Source of the DNA: Absidia repens
Taxonomy: Eukaryota; Mucoromycota; Mucoromycetes; Mucorales; Cunninghamellaceae
Length of the DNA: 64,000 nucleotides
NCBI GenBank assembly: GCA_002105175.1
Contig: MCGE01000003.1
Location: 2,243,001-2,307,000, forward strand
Direction: 5' to 3'
Made by a program: the position numbers and the translations under genes. Below the pieces are notes generated by a model. It searched no databases and was not told where the DNA came from. It was given only the letters and a program-made list of their open reading frames with translations. Positions 46,436 through 58,436 of the stretch are shown here, one piece after another (position 1 is the stretch's first letter; the number at the start of each line of letters is the position of its first letter).

Positions 46436-47230
46436 TCATTTTTTTCTATTGCTAGTGGAAGGCCAAGTAAGAGAAGAACGGCGGATTGGATTGGGAGGAG
46501 ATTTGATGGTATTATTAAAAAAGGAGTTCTTCATTCTTTTCAACATAGATTGATAACTAAGCCCACCCACTCGACGCTGACGTTGCTGTTGTTGTTGTTG
46601 TTGCTTTGACGACGATGGTGATACAGTATCGTTGGTGGATCGAAAAGAAGAGACACTGAGTCGAGGAGAAGAAGTTGAATCAGTGGTCAATACATTCCAG
46701 CCATCTGGTGAAGATAAAGAAGAGACCATGGCGGAGGAGGTAGGGTTGGAATGGGGAGAGTTGAGTGACGAGGATGAGGAGGTACAGGATATTGGGGTTG
46801 GTGGAGTAGGGAGCATAGATGGGTCCCATTGAGTAAGCCAAGGAATAAATGCATTTGCCCGCATCAATTCCAGCACGGCTTCGGAAGCAGGGATGAAAAG
46901 ATCAGGGTGATAATCGGTGCCCACCTTGTCAATAATCGCATGTCGCATGTCACAAGGGATGTTGATTTCTCGGCAAGAGTTGGGTTGAATATAAGTATAG
47001 ATGATGACCATACATTGCTGAATCATATGATGAATTTGATCATTGCTTTTATCGTCGCTGGAATTGGCTAAGATGGTTTGCCGGGCTCGTTGATAGTCTT
47101 CTTTGTATCGTTCCACTGCAAGCCAAAACATGAGATTTTCTGTACAGTATTGTTGTTGGAGATAGGCTGAGAACGCTTTGAAAGGTTCGGAGGTGGTGTC
47201 ACTCAATAAGCATTCAAGTGTCAGTACCAT
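46436..47230 (-). CDS. RGS-domain protein, regulator of G-protein signalling
   Basis: GTPase-activating protein for a heterotrimeric G-alpha subunit. Single exon of about 264 residues if translation starts at MVLTLECLLSDTTSE. The frame is open further upstream but reads Phe/Leu-rich low-complexity sequence, and an AG just before (TTTTACGCAAG) may be an acceptor, so a short upstream exon cannot be excluded. The RGS box spans about residues 7-137: LSDTTSEPFKAFSAYLQQQY, ENLMFWLAVERYKEDYQRAR, IYTYIQPNSCREINIPCDMR, FIPASEAVLELMRANAFIPW. The C-terminal half is Ser/Pro-rich with a Gln run and a basic end. It lies about 570 bases from the stop of the cyclic-nucleotide phosphodiesterase on the same strand, another negative element of the same pathway. 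Confidence 0.88.
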   Translation of the reverse strand: MVLTLECLLSDTTSEPFKAFSAYLQQQYCTENLMFWLAVERYKEDYQRARQTILANSSDDKSNDQIHHMIQQCMVIIYTYIQPNSCREINIPCDMRHAIIDKVGTDYHPDLFIPASEAVLELMRANAFIPWLTQWDPSMLPTPPTPISCTSSSSSLNSPHSNPTSSAMVSSLSSPDGWNVLTTDSTSSPRLSVSSFRSTNDTVSPSSSKQQQQQQQRQRRVGGLSYQSMLKRMKNSFFNNTIKSPPNPIRRSSLTWPSTSNRKK

Positions 47231-47801
47231 TATTGCATCCAACTTGCGTAAAAGGGAAAAGAGGGAGAGAAAGGGAAAGGGGAGGGTAAAAAAGGTAATG
47301 AAGAGGTCGAGGAATGAGAAAGAAAAAAGAATGGAAAGAGAGGGAAAAAAAGGAAAGAGAGGGAAAATAATAAATAAATAAATAAATCCGTTTATCACAT
47401 CCATGTGCGCGCAAGACCTAAAAAAATAAAAATAAAAAGAGGGGGTAAGTGTAAGAAATTTTGTGGTTCATGCTCTGAATACAAATTATCATAACCCAGA
47501 TTGGTGACACAACACAAGCAAACTTGTTTCTATCATCATGTCAATCAACACTAATACATACCGTATTCAATAACGAGTTTCTTTAATAACAAAGATGAGT
47601 TCCAAATAATAAAATTTTATATTGTACAAAAAAAAAAAAAAAAAAAAAAAAAGAAGAGCTGGGATGGAATGGTATTCTACCTTTTAATACTATAGACTAA
47701 TGTAAATGGAAAAAAGAATGGGGGGTTATGTGTGATAAAAGGGGTATCGTATAAACTATATAGGAATCAACCGGTGTGGAAACAAGTTCGGGAAGAAGGA
47801 A
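47231..47801. other. Gap between RGS and phosphodiesterase genes
   Basis: RGS upstream region. Purine-rich on the plus strand (47250-47390), A-run at 47629-47652. No gene is seen. Confidence 0.6.
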
Positions 47802-49605
47802 TTACTTGATAATGTCGTAGCCTGTCGTAGCCCGTTGTTGTCTAACAAAAAAGAAGATTAGTGATCGGCTTGTTCTTTTCTATTTTAAGATGGGTGCACT
47901 TACAAAAAGACTGGTCCATGACTGAGTTTTCTTAGCACACTTGTTCTTTCTGCAACCGCAAACGATTGACTTCGAAGACCTGCCCGGCACGGTATGGATC
48001 CATTCCTGCCATGAAAACCAACCACATTTTCCGGTATCACTAATGTTCCTGCCGCTACACTGACCCTTCGTTCACCTAAAGGAGGAGCAGAAAATTGTTG
48101 TGCTGTTGCTGCTGGTATAGGCAAAAGACTAACCGGGAATTGGCGCTGTTGATGTTGTGAAGATGATAATAATAAATCATTCGTTTTATCCACGGAGTTG
48201 TCGTCATCGTTCTCGTGATAATCTTGATTTTGCTTGATTTGAATCCATTCGTCCCGGTTATTGTCCAGTGCTTGTAAAAAAACGTGGGCACCAGGCAAAA
48301 GGTGAGCAAAGGCTTCAAAATAAGGTCGGACCACCAAATCACCAAATGTCAAGCTAATATCCGCTTGAGACGATAAATCACGATCCATACCAGGAGACAC
48401 TGCTAACCCATATCGCTTTTCAATATCACCTTGTCGAAAGAATTCTTGCACAATAAGATCGGACCACTGTTTCGATATCGCCCAAGGTCGTACTGTGTTG
48501 CTAATATCAGCTGCATGTAGTAAGATGGAGGAGAATTGTTCAATTTGATCTTCATTCAATGGTGTATTCCTATCGATAATGGAGTGTGATGTGGTTACTG
48601 TTGTTGTTGTGGTTGCTGTTGCTGCTGCTGTTTGGAAATAATCTGATGCATCAGGACCATAGCATTGAGGTGAAAATGAGAATCCATTATTGCTGACGTG
48701 GGCCCATTGTGAAGTTGTCGCGAAAGTATGTGTTGGTGGCAGCGCAGAAGATTCATGATGAGAGAAGTAGTCATTACTAGAATATGAATGTTGTTGTTGT
48801 TGACAAAGCATATCTTCTTCGAGTAGACCAGCTTGTTCTTGAAGAGTATAATGGTAAATCATATCCGTATGTAGAATCATCGTTTCAATCTTGTTCATCC
48901 ATCGACTTTTTGCTGTTCCAGGCACCAAGCTATGGACAATGTTGACATGTTTCTTGAGAATCAAATCACGGACAAGTTCACAGGAAAGGGCTTCCAGAAC
49001 AGACGTATTGTTGTATTTTTTGGCAGCATCAGTTTTAAAGTTGACTTGATAAACATTGTTATATCCGGGCTAATTAGTGAAAAGAGCGAAATGTTAGTAA
49101 TGCAATAGGCTTGACTTATTGCGTGTCGTTTTTTACTTACATGACCAATATCGTGGCAAAGGGCAGCAATAAGAAGGGCAGCAATATCCAAAGGAGGTAT
49201 ACAAGCACCAGCATTTAGATCAGTCAACATATAATAAATCATAAACACAATATCAACCGCATGGTAAAACGAGTGATAGGGAGCATTGAGGTAAGCAGCA
49301 TCGACATCAATAAAAAAGTCCAGCAATTCAGAGTGTGTAATGTTCAATGCATCCGTGCAACCGAGTCGCGTGAATATACCAAGTAGATGGCCATATATAT
49401 CTGCTCTTCCAAGTGTCAATACATTAAAGTCAAGCCCCACCTTGGTTTCCTTTCGGTCGAGCCATCGCAGTAATTGCTATAGGCATAAAACAGGACGTGA
49501 GAACAAACATAGTCCAAGTTAATATAAGGAGGATTCATTTTAACTTACGCGTTCAATAAGGAATAGATCGTCGACAGATAAAACATTATGTTTTAAAATA
49601 ATCAT
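47802..49605 (-). CDS. 3',5'-cyclic nucleotide phosphodiesterase (class I, HD type)
   Basis: Hydrolyses cAMP and so ends PKA signalling. Four exons: 49605-49549, 49476-49141, 49069-47904, 47841-47802, about 532 residues. Metal-binding HD signature: YHSFYHAVDIVFMIYY, AALCHDIGH joined across intron 2 to PGYNN, and later LLHAADISNTVRPW, with FFRQGDIEKRYGLAVSPGMD and the Q-pocket-side stretch SQADISLTFGDLVVRPYFEA. A Gln/Ser/Thr-rich insert of about 80 residues sits between the H-D region and the second HD block, and the C-terminal ~100 residues are non-catalytic. The first exon encodes 19 residues (MIILKHNVLSVDDLFLIER); further 5' coding exons are possible. It resembles the high-affinity fungal Pde2 class. 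Confidence 0.92.
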
Positions 49606-50334
49606 AATATAAATAGTGAAAGAAAGGAAAAAGGGAAAAAAGGGAAAAAAGGGAAAAAAGGGAAATTAAATCAGCGACAATTTTCTTTGGTCAAGAGAAT
49701 TAACCTGAATGACAAAATCATATGAGAAAAAAGATCCAAAAGTCCAGGCACAAGAATTGCAATACGCGCAAGAGACAACTACTGAGCTATAACCTTAATG
49801 CTCAATATTTCAGTAAATATGTACCACACAATCCGTACGTATACAATTTTAATTTTAAATGACCGCGGAAGCAGTATGTAAAAAGAGCGTTTTTTAAACA
49901 TTGGCAGTGGAATTGGATTAGCCTTTTGCCCTGTAAGATTTTAATGCCAGTTATTGATTTTGTAACAACCTCATATTTAAATGAATCATTTTATCATTTA
50001 TCATTTATAATGAAAAAGTACTATATACTGCATAAAATAGATTAAATTAAATCATCATTTTACTGTTTTCATACAATGATAGTTTAATTTATTTGTATTA
50101 TCAAAGATCAAAAAAGTTAGTAGCTTGTTTGGATCACAATTACCGGCCAATGTTCTGGGCTTTTATTCCCTTCTTTTTTGGTGGACCCATTGGTTGTACT
50201 ACACATAAAAGGATTCAATTTCTGTTTTTTAATTCTCTCTTGCCCCTTTCGCTCTTTTTTTCCCTTCTCTTTCTCTCTCTCTCTCTCTCTTTTTTTTTTT
50301 TTGGTCACTACTGTATTTCCCTTTTCCCTCTCTC
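49606..50334. promoter_or_regulatory. Divergent intergenic region, phosphodiesterase / RhoGAP
   Basis: About 730 bases between divergent starts. Short tandem AAAAAGGG units at 49628-49662, then AT-rich DNA. A strong CT/T tract (50225-50310) lies directly before the RhoGAP ATG, a common feature of fungal promoters. Confidence 0.45.
49628..49664. repeat. Short tandem repeat GGGAAAAA-type
   Basis: AAGGGAAAAAAGGGAAAAAA and continuation, about four units of nine to ten bases. Confidence 0.85.
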
Positions 50335-53300
50335 ATGGACGACCCTCCCTCCTGTATTGGGTGTGACCTACCTATTGACGATGGTTCTATTATAGCCTTT
50401 GGTGATGCTCTGTTTCACTTAAAATGGTAAGTCAGTCGAAGAAAACCCTTCAACTTTTTACTCACACCCTTTATGTTAGTTTTGTATGTACAAAGTGCTC
50501 CAGACCTGTCGATTGTAACGGAAATCTGTTGTTATTGACTGATGGAAGACCTGTTTGTGAGGACTGCTCTTATACTTGTACTGTATGTAAAAAGGCGATA
50601 CACGATGAAGCTATTATGACAGGTAAATGAATAGATGGCTTGACTTTTTTATACCAGGGTCTTTTAACCATTTCCTTTTTTTTTTTTTACGTCCCACCCC
50701 CCTGACATAGGTGAAGAAGTTTACCATGCTGATTGTTTTCGGTGTACTTCTTGTCACGACAAAATTGCTGATCTTGTCTTTACGCAAACAAGCAAGGTAA
50801 ATTAAACATATATATTATCATAGTATTTGGTTTGTCAACTTACTCCTTCCATATTCAATTTAGGGAATATATTGTACACCGTGTTATGATAGAAGAAGGG
50901 CTGAGAAACATCGTCGACGAGAAAAGCGGCAGCAACAAAAGCAGCAAACGGCTCCATTAGACCACAAGCCAATCATACAGGAACCAATGCGAACTCGTGG
51001 CAGCTCGCTCGATACAACTCGATCTCCTATTCAACCTCGTGCATCTCAGTCTGAAAAAATCACCACCACTGCTTCAACAAAACGTACTTCGCGCATGGAT
51101 CTGACCCTCTCTGGATTTCCAGCCTTGAATCTATCCTTCTTTGAAAATGATTCTCTGGATCTTTTAAACCTTACAAGCTCTCTTGGTGCTAATTTATCTT
51201 TGGACAACAACAGCAATAGTGGCAGTATGGCATCCCATGATCGATCATTATTAACATCCTCAACTCCTTCCACCACCGTTCCTGGTAATGCCCATACATT
51301 CTTCAATGAACCCGATGGTCTCATAACTCCGGCTCTCTCCGATCCAAGTTATTCAGCTGCTTCCTCTTCAACTTTAAACGGTGATACATTGCTCGAACCA
51401 TGGCCTTCTTCCTCATCCATCAATCGTGCCTCGGATATGCTACGCTCTTCACTCAGTTTCTTGGATTTCCCTGCGCCTCCTGAAAGATCCCTCAGCTCGG
51501 ATGATTCACAGAAGTCTCAACATCAACTAGAAGACGAACTCAAGTTGTCGAAAAGAAAATTGGTCAACATGGAAAAGAGTTTTAATAAGATAAAGGTAAG
51601 AAAAGAGGGGTCCGAGAGGGTGCGAAATGCCATGTGTTCATCAAACAGAAAATCATTGAACCCCCTTTTTTTGTCTTATTTAGGAAGCAAGCCAACGTGC
51701 ATTGGATGAATTCTCAAAGGCGAAGGAAGAGTTTGGAAAAGAAATGGTTCTACGACAGCAACATGAATCCACCATCTCACAATTACGACGACAAATGACT
51801 TTATTACAGCAAATGCATGTGCATCGTGGTGACTTTATGCCTTTGAATCAAGCTGAAATCGAACATTTGGCGCATCTTCGAGTGGAGTTGGAACGGCATT
51901 GCAATGATTTGAAAATATGTCGGGATCGAATGGCTACTGATATAGAATCTTATGTACAACAAAAGCAAGCGGGTCTCACCAGGTAAGAAAGAAAGTAAAT
52001 TCCTTTGAAAAAAAAAGTCATCAGCATACTCAACTCACTCTCACATAGTGACCCAATATCACATCTACAAGAACAACAACGGTCTGTTTTGGTGGAACTC
52101 CGAATGCTCAAAAAGGAACGGGACGCTTTACGTGCGGAAACCACTGGATTATCAAAACTACGGGATGATGTGATTACGGAAATGGTGATGATTAGTACTA
52201 AAAACGCCGAACTGACTGAAATGAACAATGACCTCTCTCGTCGGATGACTGAACGGGAACGGGAAACCGCGGCGATCTTTTTAGGTGGGGAAATGGGCAT
52301 GCAACGCAAATCATCTGAATTTACACAATCGAATCAGGAAGCATCATCAGCAGCAGCTATTCAAAAGGTGGCCTCAAGGGACAGCTACAATGGTATTTTG
52401 GCTCCTAAGCTCTTCAAGATCAAAAAAGTCAACGTCTTTGGAAAACTCAATACAACCAACGGCAGTAACGGAACCACGCCTGCTCGGAAGGATTCGGTCA
52501 TGATCTCACCTATCAATGGCGTCAATAGTCCCATCAGCCCACCTTCTTCCTCATCGTCCGCCTCGTCCGCGATTTATGGTGGTGGTGGTACTGACTATCT
52601 GAACTACAACAATGCCAGTACACTCAGCTTTACCAACAAACAGGTGCAGGATGGTTCTCATGCCTTCATGCCCACCTCATTCTACAAGTCTACTAAATGC
52701 GAAGGGTGCCATAATAGCATGAAGTGGGGCGTTTCTGAACTTCGGTGTCAAACATGTGGATTGGCTGCTCATACCAAATGCCTTGGCAGTTTGCCGGCAA
52801 GATGTCATGGACCTGGAACTCAGCGTACTTCTCAAGATGATGGAAAACAAGGTAATTGAATATAGAAAAACATATATACTCCATAATTAAAAGACATTTT
52901 CTCGTATCATACTTATTTTTTTTATATGTTTTTTTATATAGGTCAAAGCATGTTTGGAAATGACCTTACGGCACAAGTCAATTTGGAACAAGACACTATT
53001 CCAGTGGTGGTGAAGGCATGTATTGCAGCTGTGGAGGAACGTGGAATGGATTATGAAGGTATTTACCGAAAATCAGGCGGTGCAGCTCAGATGCGACTGA
53101 TACAGCAAGGATTCGATCGGGGCGATGTGGATTTATCAGACGACGATACCTACAATGACATTTGCGCCGTGACCAGTGTATTGAAAGCCTATTTCCGTGA
53201 CCTGCCTGACCCACTATTAACCTACGACCTGCATTCACGATGGATCGAGGTGGTTGGTAAGTCAAATAGGATGACGATGATTGGTGCCATTGACCCATGT

Positions 53301-53676
53301 ATCTCATCCCGCCCTCCTTTATTTAATAGCATTGCCCGACGGACCCGATAAAACCGAAACTTTTTGTGAACTCTTACTTGAATTACCCAAAGCCAACTAT
53401 GATACCCTTACTGCTCTTATATATCATTTGGACAGGTAAATTACGCGGGGATCACTGTTAGAGAGGGAGCAATCAAAAACTGATAACCGTTTTTGTCTTC
53501 TTTATTATAGAATCCAAAAGGATCATAGCACGAACTTGATGACAATCAAGAACCTTGCTATGGTTTTTGGCCCCACATTGATGCGGGATCAAGATACCTC
53601 TAGGGATCTGGTCGACCTGGGGCTCAAGAACGCCACTATAGAATATCTTCTTACTCATGTATTTGATCTCTTCTAG
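50335..53676 (+). CDS. LIM - C1 - RhoGAP protein (Rga/Lrg-type GTPase regulator)
   Basis: Nine exons (50335-50426, 50480-50622, 50711-50796, 50864-51595, 51684-51982, 52049-52851, 52942-53256, 53330-53435, 53511-53676) give about 913 residues. Two LIM domains at residues ~7-62 and ~67-121 (CIGCDLPIDDGSI, HLKCFVCTKC, CTVCKKAIHDEAI, YHADCFRCTSCH). A Ser-rich linker follows, then heptad-like helices at ~390-540 (QHQLEDELKLSKRKLVNMEK, VELERHCNDLKICRDRM). A C1 domain lies at ~655-710 (HAFMPTSFYKSTKCEGCHN, CGLAAHTKC). The RhoGAP domain spans ~733-913, with the arginine finger in DYEGIYRKSGG, LKAYFRDLPDPLLTY, and NLAMVFGPTLMR. It inactivates Rho/Cdc42-type GTPases in cell polarity and wall synthesis. 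The LIM-C1-GAP order matches fungal Rga proteins. Confidence 0.93.
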
Positions 53677-54077
53677 TTTTATTTCATCTTTGCTTTTTAC
53701 TTTCTTCACACAAGCACACACATACATATATGCAGTACACACACATTCACTCAAAATCACTCTCCTTTTTATTTTGATATCAACATCTATTATAAGTATT
53801 TTTTAGTATTACCTAGTCTATTATAATTGGATGCTTTGTATACCAGTTTTATTCTTATTAGTTAGTTAGTTAGTTTATGTCTTCTTTCTTTCTCTTTGTA
53901 ACATATAGTCATTATTCACAAATAAAAAAATAAAAGCTTTTCTTTTTGAGAAAACAAACGCTCATGTTTTTTTTTTTTTGACTTTTTATAAAATATATAC
54001 GTACTATACATCACTCATATTTTTTTAGATCCGTTTGAAAAGGGGATTTTCATACAGCCAGTGACAAAATTACCCAA
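53677..54077. other. 3' flank of RhoGAP gene
   Basis: AATAAAAAAATAAAAG at about 53921 is the likely poly(A) region. The rest is AT-rich up to the repeat A5 head. Confidence 0.6.
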
Positions 54078-54715
54078 TTCAAATCCCACCCACGTGAATT
54101 TTTATTTAACCCCGTCTTTTTTTTTTTTTTTGGGAGCGCACTTCCTTTTTTTTTGCCTCGCTCTTTCTTTCAATTTCTTTTTTTGCTATTCATTTTTCCC
54201 TTCACCATTCAACTTGTATGGTATTATTTTGGACCTAGAATTGTATCAGGACTAGTTTAGAAGGGGGGGCGGTTCAGCTAAGGGATTACAACATGCATGG
54301 AGAACCCCTTTCATTTTGGAGTCAGGATCTGAAAGCATCATTAGTTGGTTGTCGAGAGCCTTCATTAGGTTGGTTTAGTTTTACTTTTTATATAGTTTGT
54401 ACCTATATCTGAATAAAACATGTATCTTTTTACTTGCTTCAATGATAAATATCCCATTAGTCTCTCTCATGTCTTGTATAATAGATTTTTTTTTTTTTTT
54501 TTTTTTTTTACTACCATCGCCTTTTTTGATTAGGGATAACCGTTGTTGCACCTCAATTAGATACATGCCTATAGTCATTCCCATGTATTGTACAGTACAG
54601 CACATTATATTAGCTCTCATTTTACAATTGTTCCTTTAGAATATTATTGAACCATTCTCCAAGTTCTACAGCAGCCTCCCTCACTCTACCTCTAACAGAT
54701 TCCTTGAATAATATT
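54078..54715 (+). repeat. Dispersed repeat family A, copy A5 (3'-shortened)
   Basis: Head TTCAAATCCCACCCACGTG at 54078, pyrimidine tract, then the GTATCAGGACTAGTTTAGAA block, core GGAGAACCCCTTTCATTTTG near 54299, and GAATAAAACATGTATCTTTT at about 54411 with TCCCATTAGTCTCTCTCATG. Similarity fades after about 54715, so the last third is missing or too diverged. Confidence 0.8.
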
Positions 54716-55912
54716 TTTGTTTTGAGCTACTGGCGTGGATTAACGGGGGGGGAGTGTTTAATTAGGCGTTTTTTTTTTTTACATGTGGTTCACCATTCTT
54801 CAGGTCTTCCCTGACGGCGTTATTGGGGTAAAATGGGTATTACTAGTCTATATTTTTATACTTTGTGTGAGGAGTACGACTTATTTGTCATGACACTGTT
54901 GTTGTTGAGCGGGCTAAGTATCTATACAAAGAAACAGTTTCTTTTTCATGATCTTTTATTTAATAAAATTGAAGTCAATTGCGATATGGGTTAAAGTGGA
55001 CAAATTATTTTGTTAAATTTTTATTGGAATAAAAAGAATATTGAAGATACTACACTACAGAATGATTCTATGCTACACAACAAAATGATTAGCTATACTA
55101 TATCCAGATTATAAAATCAATACTGTAACATGCTATGCCTAAACAATCCTATTCGCAGTATATGGAGTCTATTGAGTTGTTGCTTTTGTATATAGTTTCC
55201 ACATACCAGGGCGAAGAATAGCGAAAGTCATGTTAGACTTGGCCTCATTTGGGTTTGGGTGTTTTTGACAAAAAAAAAAAAAAAAAAAAAAAAAAGGGAT
55301 TCGATTGTACTAAATGTTGTGCAGAAGAGTTTCAAATGTGGTCGATCTGTTCAATCTTCGCCGATCTAATTGCTATTGACAAAAATGAATTCTTACACAT
55401 TTGTACGCGTGCTGCTGAGCATTCAGGTCGAGTATTTGTTGGTAAAATGTGTTTCGAAATTGCCATAGGGATTATGTTTGAATGTGTTCACTCATCGATC
55501 AGTGAAAGGAACTGCAGGTGTTTAAGTAAAGATGTCACTTCTAAGAAAAAATATAAAAAAACATGGATAATATATTTCAATGCTCTACATCATATAATTA
55601 TATTTACCTTCATACTATTTGAGATTGTGCGCGCAAAGTGCTTTCTTTGGTCTGAAAATGGGGTTTGATTCGCAAGGCTAAATAAAATGAAAAGGAAGGG
55701 AGAACGATAAAATAATATAAAAGAATAGAAACGAAAGCATAATATAACATAATAAATACGAAGAGAAGATGATAGAATAATAAAGGAACCAGAGAGGAAG
55801 CGTGGTGGAAATATTTCATGCATAACATGACTGAAAAAGAATACATCGGCGTTTCAAATAAATAAAACAGTACCATCCCGTCCAGGCTGCATGATATGAG
55901 ACAGTATAGGTT

Positions 55913-55958
<46 letters not shown>

Positions 55959-56143
55959 ATTGTAATAATACAGATATATTTTTCTGACTAGCAGGGTATC
56001 ATATTGTAAAATAAAAGATAAAAATAATAAGAGTTAGGGAATATAAATGTAATACAAAGTGTAGAGAGGGGTGGTACTACTATAAGGGTTGATGTAAACT
56101 AAGAAAAACTATCCATTTTGGGGAAAATCCCAGAAAGCCATCA
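54716..56143. other. Intergenic, no supported gene
   Basis: T- and A-runs, a (TA)n tract at 55918-55952, and a 139-residue frame at 55249-55668. That frame starts with a Lys run made by an A-tract and has a Cys-containing, unrecognised body (FDCTKCCAEEFQMW). It is not called as a gene. Confidence 0.5.
55918..55952. repeat. (TA)n microsatellite
   Basis: About 17 TA units. Confidence 0.95.
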
Positions 56144-57897
56144 TCACCTTCGTTCAATATCCTTGATTTTCGTACCTTCTTCCGCCAACTGTGTTTGCAA
56201 TCGTTCATTTCCAGCACGTATTCGTTTTTGTTCTTCAGTTTCGTCATGGTGATCATCTTGAGGATGTGTGTCAGAGTTATTAGGTGTGTCAGACCAGTCA
56301 GGTTTTCGCATAAATTGACGAAACGTATCTGCGATCATCAAGGCATCTGTTGAGCTTAAAATAGAATTTGTTGTCGTTGGTTGATGATCAGACGTGCTGG
56401 AGTGTTGTTGTTGTTGAATGAGATTTAGAGCAGCGGCATTGGACATAATACTAGGGGATCGTTCAATAGATGAAGGTGAAGGTGCCGTGGGCGAGCCCCT
56501 GATGGAGCCATGCAGCATTGGAGTTGAAGAATGAATGGATGAAGAGAGATCATTGGTGTTGATATGTGGTGATAAACCTTTGGTGATGCCACGATTGTTA
56601 TTGATCACTTCGTTTACAGCCGGTCGCGTGTTCCTGGTATCGACGATAGGTGGTCCCGCCATTGCATTATCACCAAGAGGGGTATTGTTTGGATCTATTC
56701 CTGATTCTTTCGATAATGATTGTCGATCACTTTGTCGATTTCGTCGTATGTTCCGTATCAGCCAAGCAAGCACAATAGCAGCGATCGTGACGGCGAGAGC
56801 AGCAATAACTATAATGACGATAGCCCAAACAGGTAGTTTCGAACCTTGATTTTCTTGTTGTGAGGAGTTTGTCGATATTGTTGGTGTTGACGATGCAGTT
56901 GGTCCAATCGACGTTGTGCTTGTCGTGTTATGAGAATTTTCTATAGATCAAATCCACCCTGAATCAGTATGTATGAAGTAGGAGAGGAGATGGCAGGGGA
57001 ATGAATGGCTCCTTCCTTTCCCCCCTTTGTCATTCTCCTTTTTCCAATCAACCTTTTCTTCTCTATTTTATAAACTTACGTATCAAAGTGAATCGAGTAG
57101 GGCGTGGATAGATTGATAAAGAATTCGATAGTTCCGTTTGTAAATCCACACCAGAGCCAATCAAATACGCAAAGACAGCTCGAGTAACATTGGGAGAATT
57201 ATTGGCAAGTAAGGATGGGTACCAGCTATCATCGATTAATACTACTTGAACACCGACAGCATGGACTACATCGAAAGATTTGATTTGCTGATAATTGGAT
57301 GTGCTGTTTTGTTGTAATACGTAGAACGTCAATGTTTCCTATGCAATGACAATGATAATAAACAGTATCAGTTTCCTTCTGATCAACAACGACAACCATG
57401 CTGATCATGCATAAACGATATTTGTTTACTTACAAAGCCATTGAATACAGGATTGCTATACAAATCAAATCAAACAGGACGACAGGAGTTAGTGCGCAAT
57501 CAATTGTATATGCATATCATAGACTTACTTGTATTTCCAGGTCAATTCGTGATATGTATTGTTATACCAAACATCAGTAGTCGAGGGCGAGCATACACCC
57601 ACCGTTTGATCCCGATTGCCGCACGCCGAGGATGCTAATGCTAGAATCAAAATAAATAAAAAAAAAAAAAAAGAAAAAGAAAAAGAAGAAGAGTAGTCAA
57701 TAACAGCAATATTGGATATTCTTTAACTTTACTATCATTTCAATACAAGACGAATCTGCAGAAACAAGATAGCAAAATCAAATCATACAATATACTCATC
57801 TTTTCCTAATGTATTTAGTACCTTGTCTTTTGTCCAAAATAATTTGAGAAAGAGTAAGTGGCAAGTAATATAATAGAAAAACATAAAACCACAGCAT
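56144..57897 (-). CDS. Secretory single-pass membrane protein (DUF7137-like ectodomain)
   Basis: Five exons: 57897-57822, 57640-57529, 57455-57434, 57338-57080, 56940-56144, about 421 residues. The N-terminal signal peptide is MLWFYVFLLYYLPLTLSQ. The ectodomain of about 140 residues has three early Cys, HELTWKYNNPVFNGFETLTF, the hydrophobic VVHAVGVQVVLIDDSWYPSL and glycosylation sites (NSTSN, NNTYH). It resembles the small beta-sandwich ectodomains of fungal surface proteins with a single anchor. A Ser/Thr-rich stalk is followed by one membrane segment at ~192-216 (VWAIVIIVIAALAVTIAAIV) and a basic, then Ser-rich cytosolic tail with a short Gln run and a charged helix at the end. This layout is that of a wall-stress or surface sensor; the function is inference. 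All splice phases agree. Confidence 0.75.
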
Positions 57898-58436
57898 TGG
57901 AGAAATGAGGGAAAAAGGGGAAAGGAAAGGGAAAGGGCAAAAAAAAAAAAAAAAAAAAAGTTGGGCGAGATAAAGAAAAGCAAGAAAATGACTGGTGGAA
58001 GACTTTTTTTTTTTTTCTGGTTGGTAAAAATAGCCTTTTTTTATATGACAGTGTAAATAAAAATGCACGGCACGGTTGTTATAGTTCGTTAGCCTCAATC
58101 CTAAACATTATATAACACTCTACTTATCCTTTCATTAAAATACATATACGTTGTTTGCGTCATCTCGCGATTTTTTTTTAATAGGACTTCTTCCGAAGAT
58201 TTCACACGTGGTAGTTTGTTTTGAAGTGGCACTTCATTGATGTCTAATCTAAAATTTCTGTCACACTACAATATATCATAGCCATCATGATTGTCAAAAA
58301 GGCAAATAAACTATTTATTCAGATATAATAAAAAACAAAACAAAATAGGCGATAATGATAATACTAAAAAAAAAAAAAAGGAAGTCTATATAACTAAAAC
58401 GATATCTAAATTTGCAAATCAGTAGATGATACTAAA
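57898..58436. other. Gap between tandem minus-strand genes
   Basis: Promoter of the membrane protein gene, with A-runs (57940-57959) and T-runs, followed by the 3' flank of the SPX-EXS gene with A-runs near 58365-58379. No gene is seen. Confidence 0.6.

Noticed and set aside
55249..55668. 139-residue frame starting with a Lys run
   Set aside because: The start lies in an A-tract, the body has no family resemblance, and the surrounding DNA is repeat-rich.
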